The translations under genes and the position numbers were made by a program. Of a DNA stretch of 64,000 nt, positions 17,000-26,110 are shown piece after piece. The stretch is from Pseudalkalibacillus hwajinpoensis (GTDB lineage Bacteria; Bacillota; Bacilli; Bacillales; Guptibacillaceae). Under the pieces are notes generated by a model. The model saw only the letters and a program-made list of their open reading frames with translations, was not told where the DNA came from and ran no database searches. The stretch is from assembly GCF_039851965.1 (NCBI RefSeq), contig NZ_CP156674.1, positions 1,426,001-1,490,000 on the forward strand. Direction: 5' to 3'. Position 1 is the first letter of the stretch, and every line of letters begins with the position of its first letter.

Positions 17000-17677
17000 T
17001 CAATTTTTCGTAGTCTGCGGTGTCCATTCATTTATGACTTGTACGATCTCTAGCAATTCATTTACCGTAGCGCCAGCACCAACCGCTTCGCCATACTCAT
17101 TCTTCTTCCATATTGTTCTTAAGCCTGCACCCTTTGCACCAGATATATCGTTTTCTGGATGATCTCCCACATAGACGGCTTCATGAGCTGAAATGTTCAG
17201 ACGCTCTAATGCCCGGTCAAAGATAACAGGGTCTGGTTTTTTAATGCCCTCCTGCTCTGAAATAAGTAAGACATCGAATAACTTCTCAATTCCAAGAGAA
17301 CGAATGTTATTTAATTGAAATTCAGTCCGTCCATTTGAAATTAATCCAAGAGCATATCCTTTCTCTTGAAACCCTTCTAACATTTCTCTCATGCCTTTAA
17401 AAGAAATGCAATGCGATTGAAAGTTTTTTATGTAATCATCAAGTAAGTCTTTTGAGGAGATGTCCAGCGCAAACTCCTCCACAAGTTGCTCATACACCTT
17501 ATCCTTCCATGTGTATCCATTGTTATCAAGATCGATGAAACGCTCACAGTAATGCGCTTCTTCTAGGTCCCTCCTCTCAGAAAATTTTCTTTTAAATTGA
17601 TCATGAATGAAACTTTCAACAGATGCTTCCCTATTTAACAGTGTTCCATCAAGGTCATATAGGATGGCTTTTATCAT
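17000..17677 (-). CDS. HAD-superfamily hydrolase
   Basis: A 225-residue phosphatase-type HAD protein. Motif I is YDLDGTLL with nucleophile Asp8 and Asp10, motif II is LISNGR, and motif IV is VYVGDHPENDISGAKGAG. The cap inserted after motif I is the helical C1 type, as in phosphoglycolate phosphatase and YjjG-like nucleotidases. The substrate is unknown. AAGGAGGAC precedes the ATG. One copy of a structured repeat lies upstream on the same strand. Confidence 0.88.
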   Translation of the reverse strand: MIKAILYDLDGTLLNREASVESFIHDQFKRKFSERRDLEEAHYCERFIDLDNNGYTWKDKVYEQLVEEFALDISSKDLLDDYIKNFQSHCISFKGMREMLEGFQEKGYALGLISNGRTEFQLNNIRSLGIEKLFDVLLISEQEGIKKPDPVIFDRALERLNISAHEAVYVGDHPENDISGAKGAGLRTIWKKNEYGEAVGAGATVNELLEIVQVINEWTPQTTKN

Positions 17678-17849
17678 GGCTTTCAGTCCTCCTTTTCATG
17701 ATCTATTCTAGTTCTCCTCAGCTATTCCCTGTTATTTCAAAAAGACTATCTGAACCCAGATCATTTAAAGTGTATCTGCTCCTGAATTGAGCGATATATA
17801 CCAGGAGATTGAGTATTTCCTTAGAAATAGTCAGATTCAGTTCTCTTTC

Positions 17850-17922
17850 CCATGACCCCTTCCTAACTTCCTGATGACCTACATTCCTGAGGTGGGAGTT
17901 ACTGTCCCTTAAGGGAGGACAG
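17850..17922 (-). repeat. Structured dispersed repeat, copy A (5' half)
   Basis: Read on the minus strand it begins CCCTTAAGGGACAGTAACTC, then has the ACCT...AGGT hairpin (CACCTCAGGAATGTAGGT) and a GTTAGGAAGGGGTCA stretch. These blocks occur in the same order in copies B (25.1 kb), C (26.7 kb) and, weakly, D (58.8 kb). The 3' half found in B and D is not recognisable here. It lies 173 bp upstream of the HAD gene, in the same direction. The open frame across it looks like a by-product of the repeat. Confidence 0.7.
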
Positions 17923-17997
17923 ATCATCAGAATCCTTCCGCTTTTTTTACAACTACTGTAAAATAGATTGGTAGAGTAATGAAAAGGGGGAACTAGC

Positions 17998-18804
17998 TTG
18001 ATTAGACGCCTAACAGATTCCGATCACAAACAGTGTCTTTCCTTATTAACGCCTTACGCAGCAGAAAATCTGTTTATCCTGGGTGACATAGAAGCCTTTG
18101 GGTATGATCAGCCTTTTCAGAAGCTATGGGGTGATTTCTCATCAAATAATGTTTTACGTGCCGTTCTTTTAAAATACGAAAAGAACTACATCCCTTACGC
18201 TTCTGGAGAATTTGATGCAGAGGGGTTTGCTCATATCATTTCGGAAGACACGGAGTTCTCAATGATGTCTGGTCTCGAGCGGGTAACTCGTCAAATACAA
18301 CCATACATTTCACACCCCTGCCGTTCAAGTCGGGAATTATTTTATGCTAAATGTGATAGCGTAGAACACCTTGCTCTCGATAATCTGCATGAGGTTAAAG
18401 TGGCTGCTTCTCTGGACCTTGATTCTATTCACACCTTGCATCAAAGTATTGATGAGTTTGAATCAGGTGAAACAGTGGAAGAGAAGCGACGCAATTTAGA
18501 AAAAGGTGTTGCGAGAACGTATTTTATTGAGCAGGACGGTAAGCCGGTCTCAGCCGCTTCCACAGCAGCTGAGAATTCTAAATCAGCCATGGTTGTGGGA
18601 GTATGTACATTACCGGGGTATAAACGGCATGGATATGCATCTCAATGTACAAGCAAGCTCTGTTATGATGTGCTTTCTGAAGGCAAAGAGCTTTGTCTTT
18701 TCTACGATAATCCTGATGCCGGAAATATTTATAAACGAATCGGATTTCGGGACATCGAGAAATGGATGATGTTTTCTTTTGAAACACTATCTGTAAACGT
18801 CTGA
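17998..18804 (+). CDS. GNAT family N-acetyltransferase
   Basis: A 268-residue acetyltransferase. The C-terminal GNAT core shows the acetyl-CoA loop region VVGVCTLPGYKRHGYAS followed by LFYDNPDAGNIYKRIGF. The N-terminal 130 residues are an extra domain seen in two-part GNAT proteins. The start is TTG at 17998, 8 bp after AAAAGGGGG. The substrate is unknown. It is monocistronic with its own terminator. Confidence 0.85.
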   Translation: MIRRLTDSDHKQCLSLLTPYAAENLFILGDIEAFGYDQPFQKLWGDFSSNNVLRAVLLKYEKNYIPYASGEFDAEGFAHIISEDTEFSMMSGLERVTRQIQPYISHPCRSSRELFYAKCDSVEHLALDNLHEVKVAASLDLDSIHTLHQSIDEFESGETVEEKRRNLEKGVARTYFIEQDGKPVSAASTAAENSKSAMVVGVCTLPGYKRHGYASQCTSKLCYDVLSEGKELCLFYDNPDAGNIYKRIGFRDIEKWMMFSFETLSVNV

Positions 18805-18805
18805 G

Positions 18806-18834
18806 AAAGCAGTCCTTATAAAGGACTGCTTTTC
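18806..18834 (+). terminator. Terminator of GNAT gene
   Basis: AAAGCAGTCCTT-ATA-AAGGACTGCTTT perfect stem running into TTTTCT directly after the stop codon. Confidence 0.9.
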
Positions 18835-19156
18835 TATTAGTAGAATTTCTGTCCTAATGTCCAAGATCGATAGATTAGTTTACTAAAGTAATGTGAATCT
18901 AGATTACTAATTCCAGAGTTTCTTTATTTATACCCCACTAGAATCACCCACCCTTCTCTGCTCATTCTCACAAGAATGAGTAGGTCCAAGAATCATTCTA
19001 CTAACTTGTCAACAAGTAGTCACATGTGCCTTGCTTTATCTATTGAGAAACACCTTCTACTTTCTTAGTATAAAAGATGAAGAATTCATGTTTGTCGGTT
19101 CAGTGATCCGGCTATACTTGAATTTCAGAGATAAGCTTTGAAAGGAAGTATTAATT
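18835..19156. other. Intergenic stretch without a gene
   Basis: No credible frame is present. It holds a CTCATTCT/AGAATGAG inverted repeat near 18960-18979, a smaller one around ACTTGTCAACAAGT near 19003-19016, and a possible TATACT -10 box near 19114-19119 for the lipoprotein gene. The role of the inverted repeats is unknown. Confidence 0.5.
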
Positions 19157-19921
19157 ATGAAGAAAATAGGTTCATGGATTTCAATAGTTAGTGTAGCAGT
19201 GGTTCTTGCCGCATGTGGACAGGAAAATGTAAATAATTCGGAGAATGATACTACTGGTGAAGAAACAGTTGAAACGCTTGATGTTACACTGGATACTCCT
19301 GAAACGGCTGATGCGGGTGAAGCTCTTACTTTTACGGCAACAGTCACACAGGGTGATGAAAAGGTAAACGATGCTGAAGAAGTCATGTTTGAAGTTTGGG
19401 AAGAAGGCGCTAAAGACGATAGCGAAATGATTGAAGCTTCAAATGACGGAGAAGGTGTTTACTCGATCAAGAAAACATTTGAATCAGGTGGAACGTACTT
19501 CGTTCAATCTCACGTTACTGCTCGCAACCTACACACAATGCCTAAAAACGAAATAGCTATTACTGCAGAAGATAAAGCAACTGGAGAAGAAGATAGTGGA
19601 CAGGAACACGCTCACGCACATGAAAGTGACGTCTCCATTCATCTCATGAAACCAGATGAAATTAAAACAAATGAGGACATCAATTTAATGGTACATCTTC
19701 AAAAAGGTGACGCAGCACTTACAGGCGCGGCTGTTCGCTTTGAGATCTCAAAAGAAGGTGAAGAAAAAGCTGAGTGGGTTGATACCAAAGAAATGAAGGA
19801 TGGCGAATATGAAGGCACCACTTCGTTTGGTGAAGATGGAGATTATTCCGTGACCATCCATGTAGAGAATGACGAAGGCCTTCACGAGCATACAGAAAAA
19901 AAAGTAATCGTTACAGAATAA
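19157..19921 (+). CDS. Lipoprotein with two YtkA/FixH-like domains
   Basis: A 254-residue secreted lipoprotein. The signal MKKIGSWISIVSVAVVLAAC ends in the lipobox LAAC with lipidated Cys20. An acidic linker follows, then two similar beta-sandwich domains (about residues 36-130 and 155-250), each with a TFTATVTQGDEKV or INLMVHLQKGDAAL-type strand pair as in YtkA-like proteins. A His-rich linker, EHAHAHESD, separates them and could bind metal. AAAGGAAG precedes the ATG. The YtkA family is uncharacterised; relatives sit near copper or cytochrome-oxidase assembly genes. Confidence 0.82.
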   Translation: MKKIGSWISIVSVAVVLAACGQENVNNSENDTTGEETVETLDVTLDTPETADAGEALTFTATVTQGDEKVNDAEEVMFEVWEEGAKDDSEMIEASNDGEGVYSIKKTFESGGTYFVQSHVTARNLHTMPKNEIAITAEDKATGEEDSGQEHAHAHESDVSIHLMKPDEIKTNEDINLMVHLQKGDAALTGAAVRFEISKEGEEKAEWVDTKEMKDGEYEGTTSFGEDGDYSVTIHVENDEGLHEHTEKKVIVTE

Positions 19922-19925
19922 GTCA

Positions 19926-19955
19926 AATGCCCGATCTCGACTGAGATCGGGCATT
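19926..19955 (+). terminator. Terminator after lipoprotein gene
   Basis: AATGCCCGATCTC-GACT-GAGATCGGGCATT is a perfect 13-bp stem 5 bp after the stop. The following T-run is weak, with GTTTTTT 17 bp on. Confidence 0.8.
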
Positions 19956-19988
19956 GCTTATGAAAGTCTTAGTTTTTTAAATTTGTTT

Positions 19989-21266
19989 TCAGTGTGAAAG
20001 TTTCCCTAATCGATTATAAACATTTGTTTCTCTTTGTTTTTTACCATTGTTAATATCCCTACGCAGTAAGATAGAAATAACTAGAGCGATACTAATCAAT
20101 ATCGTGAAAACGTAAAATACCGGAATGTAACTATCGGTTCTTTCTTTAATCTGAGCTACTAATATTGGTCCAAACACACCACCTAAAGACCAGGTGGTCA
20201 AAAGATAACCGTGAATTGCACCAAGTTGTTTCGTTCCAAATAAATCTCCTATAAACGCAGGAAGATTTGAGAACCCTCCACCATAACAACTAACAACGAG
20301 TAAAATAAACATCTGGAACAATAAAGCATTTGTCGTAAGAGGAAGAGAAACAAAAGCTACAATTTGGATGATAAAGAAGATCAAGAAGACAGCTGGTCGA
20401 CCAATATAATCAGATGCTGCTGCCCATCCAAGCCTTCCCCCACCATTGAATATCCCCATTATTCCTACCATAGTAGCTGCAGTAGCTGCCGACAACCCAA
20501 CCACTTCCTGTGCCATAGGAGAAGCTACAGAAATAATCATTATTCCCGCACTAGTGTTGATTAGCATCATCGTCCACAGCATCCAGAACCGCTTTGTTTT
20601 AACTGCTTCTCTAGCAGTTAATTGAGCTAAATCTTTTTTTAATTCTCTTTTTCCAGATGATAAATCTTTTTTCATGCCCTCTGGCATCCATCCCTCTTCT
20701 GGAGGGGCAATATAAGAAGCTCCAAGCACCATCAGAAGAAAATAGCTTGCACCTAATATGTAAAATGTCATTGTGATACCGATCGATTCGATAAAACTGG
20801 CTGCAACTGGAGCAGTAATAAGGGCACCTGTACCGAAACCGAGCACTGCCATACCTGTCGCTAAACCTCTACGGTCAGGGAACCACTTTATAAGTGTAGA
20901 TACTGGTGAAATATATCCGATCCCTAAACCAAGCCCACTTAGCAATCCATATGTAGCCAGGAATAGCGGTAGTGAATCGATCGCAACAGCCAATCCAGAA
21001 CCAGCTTGTCCTAAACCAAATAAAACTGCTGCAACGATTGCCGACTTTTTGGGACCATTTCTTTCAACGAATTTCCCGAAAATAGCTGCTGAAGATCCTG
21101 CAAGCGCCATCATAATCGTAAATGCTAAAGTTACATCTGTCAGTGACCAGCCCATGGATTCAACTAAAGGTTTTTTATAAACACTGTAAGCGTATGCAGC
21201 ACCAATAGATAGATGAATAGAAATGGCAGATAAAGCAATTAACCACCTGTTTTTAGTTGTTTTCAT
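19989..21266 (-). CDS. OxlT/YhjX-like MFS transporter
   Basis: A 425-residue, 12-segment MFS protein of the oxalate:formate antiporter group (SIGAAYAYSVYKKPLVESMGWS, GLGLGIGYISPVSTLIKWFPDRRGLATG). Members move monocarboxylates; E. coli YhjX is a pyruvate-responsive member controlled by the LytTR regulator YpdB. AAAGGAGGAG precedes the ATG. A LytTR-domain gene stands next upstream on the same strand and broken acetate genes lie beyond it. A carboxylate substrate is therefore likely, though unproven. Confidence 0.88.
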   Translation of the reverse strand: MKTTKNRWLIALSAISIHLSIGAAYAYSVYKKPLVESMGWSLTDVTLAFTIMMALAGSSAAIFGKFVERNGPKKSAIVAAVLFGLGQAGSGLAVAIDSLPLFLATYGLLSGLGLGIGYISPVSTLIKWFPDRRGLATGMAVLGFGTGALITAPVAASFIESIGITMTFYILGASYFLLMVLGASYIAPPEEGWMPEGMKKDLSSGKRELKKDLAQLTAREAVKTKRFWMLWTMMLINTSAGIMIISVASPMAQEVVGLSAATAATMVGIMGIFNGGGRLGWAAASDYIGRPAVFLIFFIIQIVAFVSLPLTTNALLFQMFILLVVSCYGGGFSNLPAFIGDLFGTKQLGAIHGYLLTTWSLGGVFGPILVAQIKERTDSYIPVFYVFTILISIALVISILLRRDINNGKKQRETNVYNRLGKLSH

Positions 21267-21581
21267 GTAACTCCTCCTTTTAAAAATCTAGAATATAAAA
21301 CTGACTTTTTAAAACATGACTCTATTATTTGCATTGAGGAAATAAAATGTCAAACTATTTCAAAAAATGAAAGTTCATAAAATTTTGTAGGAGAATTCAA
21401 CTAGTAGTAGATATGAAACCTTGAATCGGTATGTCGAACTGGGATTTAATTCTGATCATTTACCTGGTTTCGCCATATTAAAGTTTTGGCAAATCATAAG
21501 TATCTACTATTTTTGCAAGGGCTTTTCCTTAAAAATGGAAAGAAAGAATTTGCTTTCTCTTTCTATTAGATACAAATTTTA
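21267..21581. other. Intergenic stretch between LytTR fragment and MFS gene
   Basis: No gene is visible. A GAAAGAAAG...CTTTCTCTTTC hairpin near 21540-21566 may terminate the LytTR transcript. No LytTR-type direct-repeat site could be named with confidence. Confidence 0.4.
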
Positions 21582-21863
21582 TTAAAATCCAAGAATCCTG
21601 CGAACAGACTGAATGTAAGAGTGGCTGACTGTAAGAGATGAATCATCAGAACTTTTCAACGAAATTATTAAATTGGATGCCATGTCCCGCGAAATATCCT
21701 TAATATGAGAAATATTAACAATAAAGGAACGGTGAATTCTGATAAAGCTGTCAGGCAGACGCCTTTCAAGCGCTTTTAGTGTATAGATGGTACTGAAGTC
21801 TCCTTCCTCGGTATAAAATAGTGTTTTCTTTTGACTGCTTTCAATCAGTGGACCAATTAGCAT
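21582..21863 (-). pseudogene. LytTR DNA-binding domain fragment
   Basis: The 93-residue frame is almost exactly a LytTR DNA-binding domain: FYTEEGDFSTIYTLKALE, RRLPDSFIRIHRSFIVNISH and an SHSYIQSVRRILGF end. It lacks the first strand and any receiver or sensor domain. A stop codon stands directly upstream of its ATG, and another frame upstream also looks coding-like. The most likely reading is the C-terminal remnant of a LytTR regulator of the adjacent acetate and carboxylate genes. A short functional LytTR-only protein is possible. Confidence 0.6.
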
Positions 21864-21868
21864 CTTTT

Positions 21869-22594
21869 AAAATGGAATTAAATGAAAACGCTTCAATTTC
21901 TCAGGAAATCATTTCGTTACTTAAATCCTTCCCCTTCATTTGAGTCATCCAATGGCAGTTTTAAGAACCTGTGTTTCAACCCTCGATTTATATGACATAG
22001 AATTAGATCGCCAGGACAAAAAAAGCAATTTACAAAAAGCAGTCAAGATCTAGGCGAAATTCCAGGGCGAATAGAAGAAGAAGCTTTTAACAAAGCGCTT
22101 GTTCTGCACGCCGACCATGAACTAAATGCTTCTACTTTCACAGCCCGTGTGTGTGTTGCAACTTTATCGGACATTTATTCAGGTATCTCCGCTGCTATTG
22201 GAGCATTAAAAGGACCACTTCACGGAGGGGCAAATGAACAGGTTATGAAAATGCTCCAGGAAATAGACGAGGTTAAGCAAGTGAGTCCATATTTACAGCA
22301 GGCATTTGCGAATAAAGAGAAAATCATGGGCTTTGGCCATCGGGTATACAAAGAAGGAGAACCGAGGGCGAAGCATTTGCGCGAAATGTCAAAACAGTTA
22401 GCCGAAAGATCAGGAGAGAAAAAGTGTTACGAAATGTCTGTACTGATCGAGGACAGAAGAAAAAGGTTTATTACCAAATGTTGATTTCTACTCAGCTTCT
22501 GAATATCACTACCTCGGTATTCCAAAGCAGCTATTCACACCGATTTTTTCAATTAGCCGTGTCGCAGGCTGGAATGCCCATATTCTTTGATCGT
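21869..22594 (+). pseudogene. Citrate/2-methylcitrate synthase remnant
   Basis: Pieces of one citrate synthase appear in successive frames. SQEIISLLKSFPFI and MAVLRTCVSTLDLYD come first, then after a gap of about 60 codons NKALVLHADHELNASTFTAR, KGPLHGGANEQVMKMLQ and IMGFGHRVYKEGEPRAKHL (catalytic His residues still present). After another frameshift near 22450 come LLPNVDFYSASEYHYLGIP and SRVAGWNAHIL. The N-terminus (about 70 codons) and several frames are lost. It is cut at 22594, where acsA sequence begins. It cannot make an active enzyme. Confidence 0.88.
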
Positions 22595-23563
22595 GAAGAT
22601 GGTATGATCCTTCATTATACTTCTGGCTCAACTGGGAAGCCAAAAGGTGTTCTACATGTGCATAACGCGATGATTCAGCACTATCAAACTGCCAAATGGG
22701 TCCTTGACTTAAAGGAAGACGATATTTACTGGTGTACAGCGGACCCCGGCCGGGTAACGGGAACTTCCTATGGCATTTTTGCCCCCTGGCTTGTCGGAGT
22801 GTCAAACGTTATTCGAGGAGGACGCTTTAGCCCTGACGACTGGTACAAGACGATAGAAGATTACAGAGTTTCAGTATGGTATAGTGCCCCTACCGCTTTC
22901 AGAATGCTAATGGCAGCAGGAGATGAGATCATTAATAATTATGATCATTCTTCATTAAGACATGTATTGAGCGTTGGTGAACCTTTAAATCCTGAAGTTA
23001 TCCGCTGGGGCATGAATTCCCTTAACTTAAGAATTCACGATAACTGGTGGATGACAGAAAGTGATGAATGGTATGTATCGGGTGATTCAGCTTACAAGGA
23101 TAAAGACGGTTATTTCTGGTTCCAGGGCCGTGTCGATGATGTAATCATGACGTCAGGTGAACGCGTTGGGCCATTTGAAGTGGAAAGTAAGCTTGTTGAA
23201 CATCCTGCAGTTGCAGAAGCAGGAGTGATCGGAAAGCCAGATCCAGTACGGGGGGAGATTATAAAGGCGTTCATCTCGTTAAGACAAGGATACGTAGTAA
23301 GTAATGATCTTCAGGAAGAAATCCGCACGTTTGTAAAAAAAGGACTGGCAGCTCACGCAGCACCAAGAGAGATTGAGTTTAGAGAGAAACTCCCAAAAAC
23401 AAGAAGCGGTAAAATAATGAGACGAGTGTTAAAGGCATGGGAGCTAGACCTCCAACAGGGGACCTATCAACTATGGAAGAATAAACACCATGCTAGTAAC
23501 TACCTCATCTATAAACGGACTTCAAGAGAGGCAAATAAAAAAAGGGAAGAAAGGGAGCGATGA
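22595..23563 (+). pseudogene. Acetyl-CoA synthetase (acsA) remnant fused to citrate synthase
   Basis: An open frame reads from inside the citrate synthase remnant into the middle of an AMP-forming acyl/acetyl-CoA synthetase. The P-loop-like MILHYTSGSTGKPKGVLHVH is intact, as are WYVSGDSAYKDKDGYFWFQG and the C-terminal lysine motif PKTRSGKIMRR. The first about 220 residues are missing. About 70 residues are also missing between NWWMTE and SDEWYVSGD, the stretch with the adenylate-binding region. The enzyme would be inactive although the frame is open for 379 codons. Confidence 0.9.
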
Positions 23564-23564
23564 T

Positions 23565-23988
23565 TTGAACATTATTCTAATGGGGTTGCCTGGGACAGGA
23601 AAAGGGACGCAGGCAGAAAAAATGATTGAACAGTTTGGTGTGACGCATATTTCAACGGGGGATATGCTACGGCAAGAATTAAAAGCAGGAACTCCTCTCG
23701 GAAAAAAAGCGAAGGAAAAGATTGATGGCGGTGAATTAGTTTCTGACGATGTTATCATTAGCATGATTATGTAGCCACTGTAACGGCGAAGTCATACAAC
23801 GAAAGGATGATAAAGAGAAAACAGTTCGAAATCGAATTGAAGTAAACCAAGAAGAGCAAAGCCCACTGGTGGATTATTATGAACAAAAAAGAATATTGAG
23901 TAAAGTGGACGGTTCAGAGACGATCGAAAGCGTATTTGAGACAATAAAGGGGATTTTACAGTCAAGAGAACCTCAGCATATTTCCTGA
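23565..23988 (+). pseudogene. Adenylate kinase paralogue remnant
   Basis: The frame starts with TTG after AAGGGAGCG and has an intact adenylate kinase P-loop (ILMGLPGTGKGTQAEKM) and NMP-binding start (THISTGDMLRQELKAGTPLG). It breaks at 23774. The LID and C-terminal parts follow in another frame: CSHCNGEVIQRKDDKEKTV and VDGSETIESVFETIKGI. About 70 central residues are lost. Its place behind acsA makes sense, since adenylate kinase recycles the AMP made by acetyl-CoA synthetase. The housekeeping adk must be elsewhere. Confidence 0.88.
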
Positions 23989-24050
23989 AGTACCTATATT
24001 AAATATATTAATGAAGGTTTTCAATCAATATTAATCTCACGCAGATAGTT

Positions 24051-24090
24051 AAAGTCAGGTGAACTCTCAGCTAGTTCACCTGACTTTTTT
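24051..24090 (+). terminator. Terminator after decayed acetate cluster
   Basis: AAAGTCAGGTGAACT pairs perfectly with AGTTCACCTGACTTT (15 bp) and runs into T6. It may also serve hemH on the other strand. Confidence 0.9.
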
Positions 24091-24094
24091 CATT

Positions 24095-25060
24095 CTATAC
24101 TATATTACTGCTTTCTTCTATATTTTGCTTTACATTCAATCCTTTTAGGACGACTGTTGAGAGCACGTCAATAAATTCATCCTGCGCATTAGGCATTTCC
24201 GGACGATAATAATTTGCTCCGATCTCATCTGTCACAACTTTACATTCGTAATCGTTATCGAATAGCACTTCGAGGTGATCGGCTACGAAACCAACAGGAG
24301 CATAAACAAATGAGGTAAAGCCCTGTTTTTCGTAAAGATCTCTTGTTAAGTCCTGCACATCTGGACCAATCCATGGGTCAGGTGTATTTCCTTCACTCTG
24401 CCAGCCGATTGCAACATTCTTAACTTCAGCTTCTTCTACAATAAGATCTGCAGTTTCTTTTAATTGGTCAGGATATGGGTCACCATTAGCGATGATTTTT
24501 TCAGGCAAGCTGTGTGCAGATACAATTAGCACTGCCTTTTCATGCTCGTCAGCATTCATACCTTCAAAAATGGCTTTAATACGCTTCGACCAGTACGAAA
24601 TAAATTTTGGCTCATCATACCAGCTTTCTACCGAGTGAATCACTGGGCCGCCGATTTTCTCAGCTTCCTGTTTTGCACGCTTATTATAGGACTTGATGCT
24701 GAACGTAGAGAAGTGAGGGGCAAGTACGATGCTAACCGCTTCTTCAATGCCATCATTGTGCATTTTTTGAACCGCATCTTCTACGAAAGGTTCAATATGC
24801 TTCAACCCAATATATAGTTTGAACTCAATCTCATCCTGAACCTCGTTCAAACGAGCTTCAAGTCCCTTTGCTTGATCCTCTGTAATTTTTGCAAGTGGTG
24901 AGATGCCGCCGATTGCTTTATAACGTTCTTGAAGATCTGTCAGCTGCTCTTCAGAAGGCTTACGTCCTCGTCGGATATGTGTATAATAGCGCTCAATATC
25001 CTCTTCTTTATAAGGCGTGCCATATGCCATCACTAATAGTCCCATTTTTTTCTTACCCAT
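24095..25060 (-). CDS. hemH: Coproporphyrin ferrochelatase
   Basis: A 321-residue enzyme that inserts iron into coproporphyrin III in the Gram-positive haem pathway. It has the family opening GLLVMAYGTPYKEEDIERYY, the catalytic His in VSAHSLPEKI and the acidic pair region DHLEVLFDNDYE. Length and motifs match B. subtilis HemH/CpfC. It stands alone rather than in the usual hemEHY operon, so it could be a second copy or a relocated gene. A structured repeat lies upstream and divergent. Confidence 0.95.
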   Translation of the reverse strand: MGKKKMGLLVMAYGTPYKEEDIERYYTHIRRGRKPSEEQLTDLQERYKAIGGISPLAKITEDQAKGLEARLNEVQDEIEFKLYIGLKHIEPFVEDAVQKMHNDGIEEAVSIVLAPHFSTFSIKSYNKRAKQEAEKIGGPVIHSVESWYDEPKFISYWSKRIKAIFEGMNADEHEKAVLIVSAHSLPEKIIANGDPYPDQLKETADLIVEEAEVKNVAIGWQSEGNTPDPWIGPDVQDLTRDLYEKQGFTSFVYAPVGFVADHLEVLFDNDYECKVVTDEIGANYYRPEMPNAQDEFIDVLSTVVLKGLNVKQNIEESSNIV

Positions 25061-25112
25061 GAATGTGTTCCCCTCTCATACGGTGTTTAATTACATCGAT
25101 TGTCTTTTCACC

Positions 25113-25258
25113 CCGTCCTTAAGGGAAAGTAAAACCCCCACCTTAGGAACGTAGGTTATCGAGACGTTTTGGTAGGGGCAGCTCCCCCCTTTAGGTCCGG
25201 TTAGTTCAACTAACCATCAGAGAGGGGGAAGAAAGCCTCCCTCTCTGATGGAAGTTTC
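25113..25258 (+). repeat. Structured dispersed repeat, copy B (full length)
   Basis: The most complete copy, about 146 bp. In order it has CCTTAAGGG, an ACCT/AGGT hairpin, GGGG-cagct-CCCC, the block TTTAGGTCCGGTTAGTTCAA containing the GGTTAGT-TCA-ACTAACC hairpin, and a 13-bp hairpin (CCATCAGAGAGGG / CCCTCTCTGATGG) followed by GAAGTTTCA. Copy D shares all these blocks; A and C share the first half. It lies between hemH and a minus-strand gene with no gene downstream on its own strand, so it is not simply a leader. Confidence 0.8.
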
Positions 25259-25494
25259 ACTTTATAATCATTATTATCTAATTGTCAGTATACCCTTTTT
25301 TCCCCTTGAAACAAAGGATTTACTCTATTGAAATCGTAACATTTTGTGTCATTTATATTGAACAAACCTTTATGTATCACGCTACTCTCAATGCGCTTCC
25401 TTACACAGTATAGCGAACATTTCGCTTTCTGTCTTTCTAGTTTCTACTTCTTTTCAAGCCTCTCCCACTAAGGCTACTTTCATACTGCGTTACA

Positions 25495-25518
25495 GGGGAC
25501 AGGCACGTGCTTGTCCCC
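25495..25518. repeat. Extragenic palindrome GGGGACAGG...TGTCCCC
   Basis: GGGGACA-GGCACGTGCT-TGTCCCC is a near-perfect palindrome with a CACGTG core, preceded by GTTACA. From memory, similar GGGGACAGGCAC repeats are common between genes in Bacillaceae. No other full copy was found in this window. Confidence 0.55.
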
Positions 25519-25523
25519 CATCC

Positions 25524-25563
25524 CCACAAAAAAAGTTGCGCTAACCAAGTTTGCGCAACTTTT
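25524..25563 (-). terminator. Terminator of 116-aa gene
   Basis: AAAAGTTGCGC pairs with GCGCAACTTTT (11 bp) and is followed by T-rich sequence on the minus strand. Confidence 0.88.
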
Positions 25564-25576
25564 CTCTTATTCACTT

Positions 25577-25927
25577 TTACTTCTCCATTGCTCCATTATG
25601 TTTCGAAACAATTTCACGAAGATCTGTATCATCGTTTTCATCTGTTTTGAAAGCTAGAAGATAGCGAAACTCTCTGTCACCCTGTTCGGAAGGATCAGCA
25701 TTCTCCTCTTGCTTGCCTGTTGGGGTCTGATTCGCGAAGAACAAATCATTATTTGCACCGGCTGGTGTTGCTGTCCCTTGACCTGGATAAGGAATATCAA
25801 GATTAAGCTTTTGATCCTCCGGGATATGTTCAACTGATAAATAATTTACAGAGTAAGTTTGCAAATCAGTTTTTGCGCTTTCTGCATCATTCTCTGTTGT
25901 AAAATAAGCTTGTAATGTTTTACTCAC
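25577..25927 (-). CDS. Hypothetical protein with YflT-like N-terminus
   Basis: A 116-residue soluble protein of unknown function. The likely start is GTG at 25927, behind AAGGAG. The first 45 residues (LQAYFTTENDAESAKTDLQT, VNYLSVEHIPED) read like a small ferredoxin-like alpha/beta unit, similar in feel to general-stress YflT/GspM proteins. A low-complexity, Pro/Gly/Asn-rich middle and an acidic end follow. It is monocistronic with a strong terminator. The family link is tentative. Confidence 0.6.
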   Translation of the reverse strand: MSKTLQAYFTTENDAESAKTDLQTYSVNYLSVEHIPEDQKLNLDIPYPGQGTATPAGANNDLFFANQTPTGKQEENADPSEQGDREFRYLLAFKTDENDDTDLREIVSKHNGAMEK

Positions 25928-26110
25928 TGTTATCCAACTCCTTTTCAATGATCTCACATAAGAGGTTTTCCCGATTCGCTCACGCTCTAACCATCAAAAA
26001 GAAAATTAGTACCGTTTTGCAGTCACAACCATCGAAACAAAAACTGTACTGATCATGAGTGCTGCGATTATATTCAGCATCGTGATAGCACTGATATCGA
26101 TCACCTCGAA

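Noticed and set aside
17718..17927. 69-codon frame on the minus strand beginning MICPPLRDSN
   Set aside because: It lies over repeat copy A. The translated pattern follows the repeat, there is no convincing ribosome-binding site, and the other copies do not keep an open frame.
22424..22594. Reading the long acsA-containing frame as an intact acyl-CoA synthetase
   Set aside because: Its first about 55 codons are out-of-frame citrate synthase sequence, the N-terminal 220 residues of the enzyme are absent, and an internal adenylate-binding stretch is deleted.
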